Shown here: in pieces, positions 63,519 to 64,000 of the stretch
Numbering within the stretch: position 1 is the first letter of the stretch
How the letters are laid out: every line of letters starts with the position of its first letter
NCBI RefSeq assembly: GCF_016595155.1
Contig: NZ_JAENGP010000008.1
Span: forward strand, 62,001 to 126,000
Origin: Advenella mandrilli
GTDB lineage: Bacteria; Pseudomonadota; Gammaproteobacteria; Burkholderiales; Burkholderiaceae_B
Length of the DNA: 64,000 bases
Direction: 5' to 3'
Notes under the pieces: generated by a model
Told to the model about the DNA's origin: nothing
The model's input: the letters and a program-made list of their open reading frames with translations, nothing else
Database searches by the model: none
Translations under genes and position numbers: made by a program

Positions 63519-64000
63519 GTGTTAAAACTGGAAAAGGTGAGTACCTATTACGGTGCTATCCAGGCATTGGATGAAGTCAGTGTTGAAGTGAATCAGGGTG
63601 AAATCGTGACGCTGATTGGGGCCAACGGAGCCGGTAAAACGACCCTGCTCATGTCGGTTTGCGGCAATCCGCGTGCCAGAAGTGGTTCTATCACATTTCT
63701 TGATGAAGATATTACCAACGAATCTACCCATAAAATCATGCAAAAAGGTATTGCCATTTCGCCGGAAGGCCGGCGGGTTTTTCCTGATATGACGGTGGCA
63801 GAAAACTTGAAAATGGGAGGCTTTTACCTGAAGCCTCATGACATTGAAGAAGGGCTGGATCACGTCTTCAAATTGTTTCCCCGTCTTAAAGAACGTGCCA
63901 GTCAGCGTTCGGGAACCATGTCCGGGGGAGAGCAGCAAATGCTGGCAATTGGTCGGGCATTAATGAGTAAGCCACGCTTGTTGCTGCTTGATGAACCCAC
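63519..64000 (+). CDS. livF: branched-chain amino acid ABC ATPase LivF (5' part; runs off right edge)
   Basis: A GTG directly after the livG stop opens a frame that stays open to the window end (160 codons, about two thirds of the usual 233-240). It has VLKLEKVSTYYGAIQALDEV, Walker A GANGAGKTTLL, the LivF-type SPEGRRVFPDMTVAENLKMG, signature MSGGEQQMLAIGRAL, and the beginning of Walker B, LLLLDEPT, at the last bases. It completes livHMGF. Confidence 0.94.
   Translation, partial: MLKLEKVSTYYGAIQALDEVSVEVNQGEIVTLIGANGAGKTTLLMSVCGNPRARSGSITFLDEDITNESTHKIMQKGIAISPEGRRVFPDMTVAENLKMGGFYLKPHDIEEGLDHVFKLFPRLKERASQRSGTMSGGEQQMLAIGRALMSKPRLLLLDEP

Noticed and set aside
1-64000. tRNA, rRNA, CRISPR array, integrase, intact insertion sequence or riboswitch
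   Set aside because: None was recognised on reading both strands; intergenic gaps are short and show no cloverleaf, repeat-spacer pattern or transposase motif.

Overview
The window comes from a beta-proteobacterium, most likely family Alcaligenaceae (Burkholderiales). This is inferred from gene content and order: rpfE-like/recJ/prfB/lysS, lolCD, greB, spoT-rpoZ-gmk, yicC/rph/rdgB/hemW, glnALG, recG-oxyR, and a Bug-family tripartite tricarboxylate receptor. By eye the core is near 50% GC. Most of it is ordinary chromosomal housekeeping on both strands.

Layout. (a) 1-4.4 kb, minus strand: a tight three-gene operon encoding an SMC-type complex that looks like Wadjet/MksBEF (JetA kleisin, JetB KITE-like, JetC SMC ATPase). 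JetC is open for all of its 678 visible codons and leaves the window on the left, where a JetD/MksG nuclease would be expected. (b) 4.4-10.8 kb, minus strand: lysS, a short-chain dehydrogenase, prfB with the classic programmed +1 frameshift, a 52-residue lipoprotein, recJ and an RpfE-like gene. (c) 10.9-18.7 kb, plus strand: lolCD, tatD, comEC, an alpha/beta hydrolase, a PHP phosphoesterase and greB. (d) 18.7-28.0 kb, mixed strands: rlmJ, a glycerophosphodiesterase, ppiD, tesA, a YbbA-like ATPase, spoT-rpoZ-gmk and an SDR.

(e) 28.05-33.1 kb: an AT-rich island with a McrBC-type methylation-dependent restriction pair. It has a McrB with an N-terminal MrcB_N domain and an unusually long McrC-like partner with a PD-(D/E)xK core. 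A vsr mismatch-repair endonuclease gene, cut off after its catalytic half, ends head-on against the mcrC stop. A SEC-C protein follows. (f) 34-43.6 kb: Bug receptor, yicC, rph-rdgB-hemW, and glnA-glnL-glnG behind a textbook sigma-54 promoter with an NtrC site. (g) 43.6-47.2 kb: fbpABC iron(III) importer with a Fur box. (h) 47.3-53.1 kb: ridA, recG, oxyR, Tat-exported PhoX with a candidate Pho box. (i) 53.2-64 kb: livK, then ugpBAEC on the opposite strand, proC-yhhQ, and livHMGF, with livF running off the right edge.

Main points of interest are the two defence-type modules about 24 kb apart (Wadjet-like and McrBC/vsr), the vsr-mcrC junction, which suggests a former 5-methylcytosine modification locus was replaced by a methylation-dependent nuclease, the RF2 frameshift, and the dense regulatory architecture in front of glnA. 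I saw no tRNA, rRNA, CRISPR array, integrase or intact insertion sequence. Functional calls rest on motif reading by eye; no database search was run.
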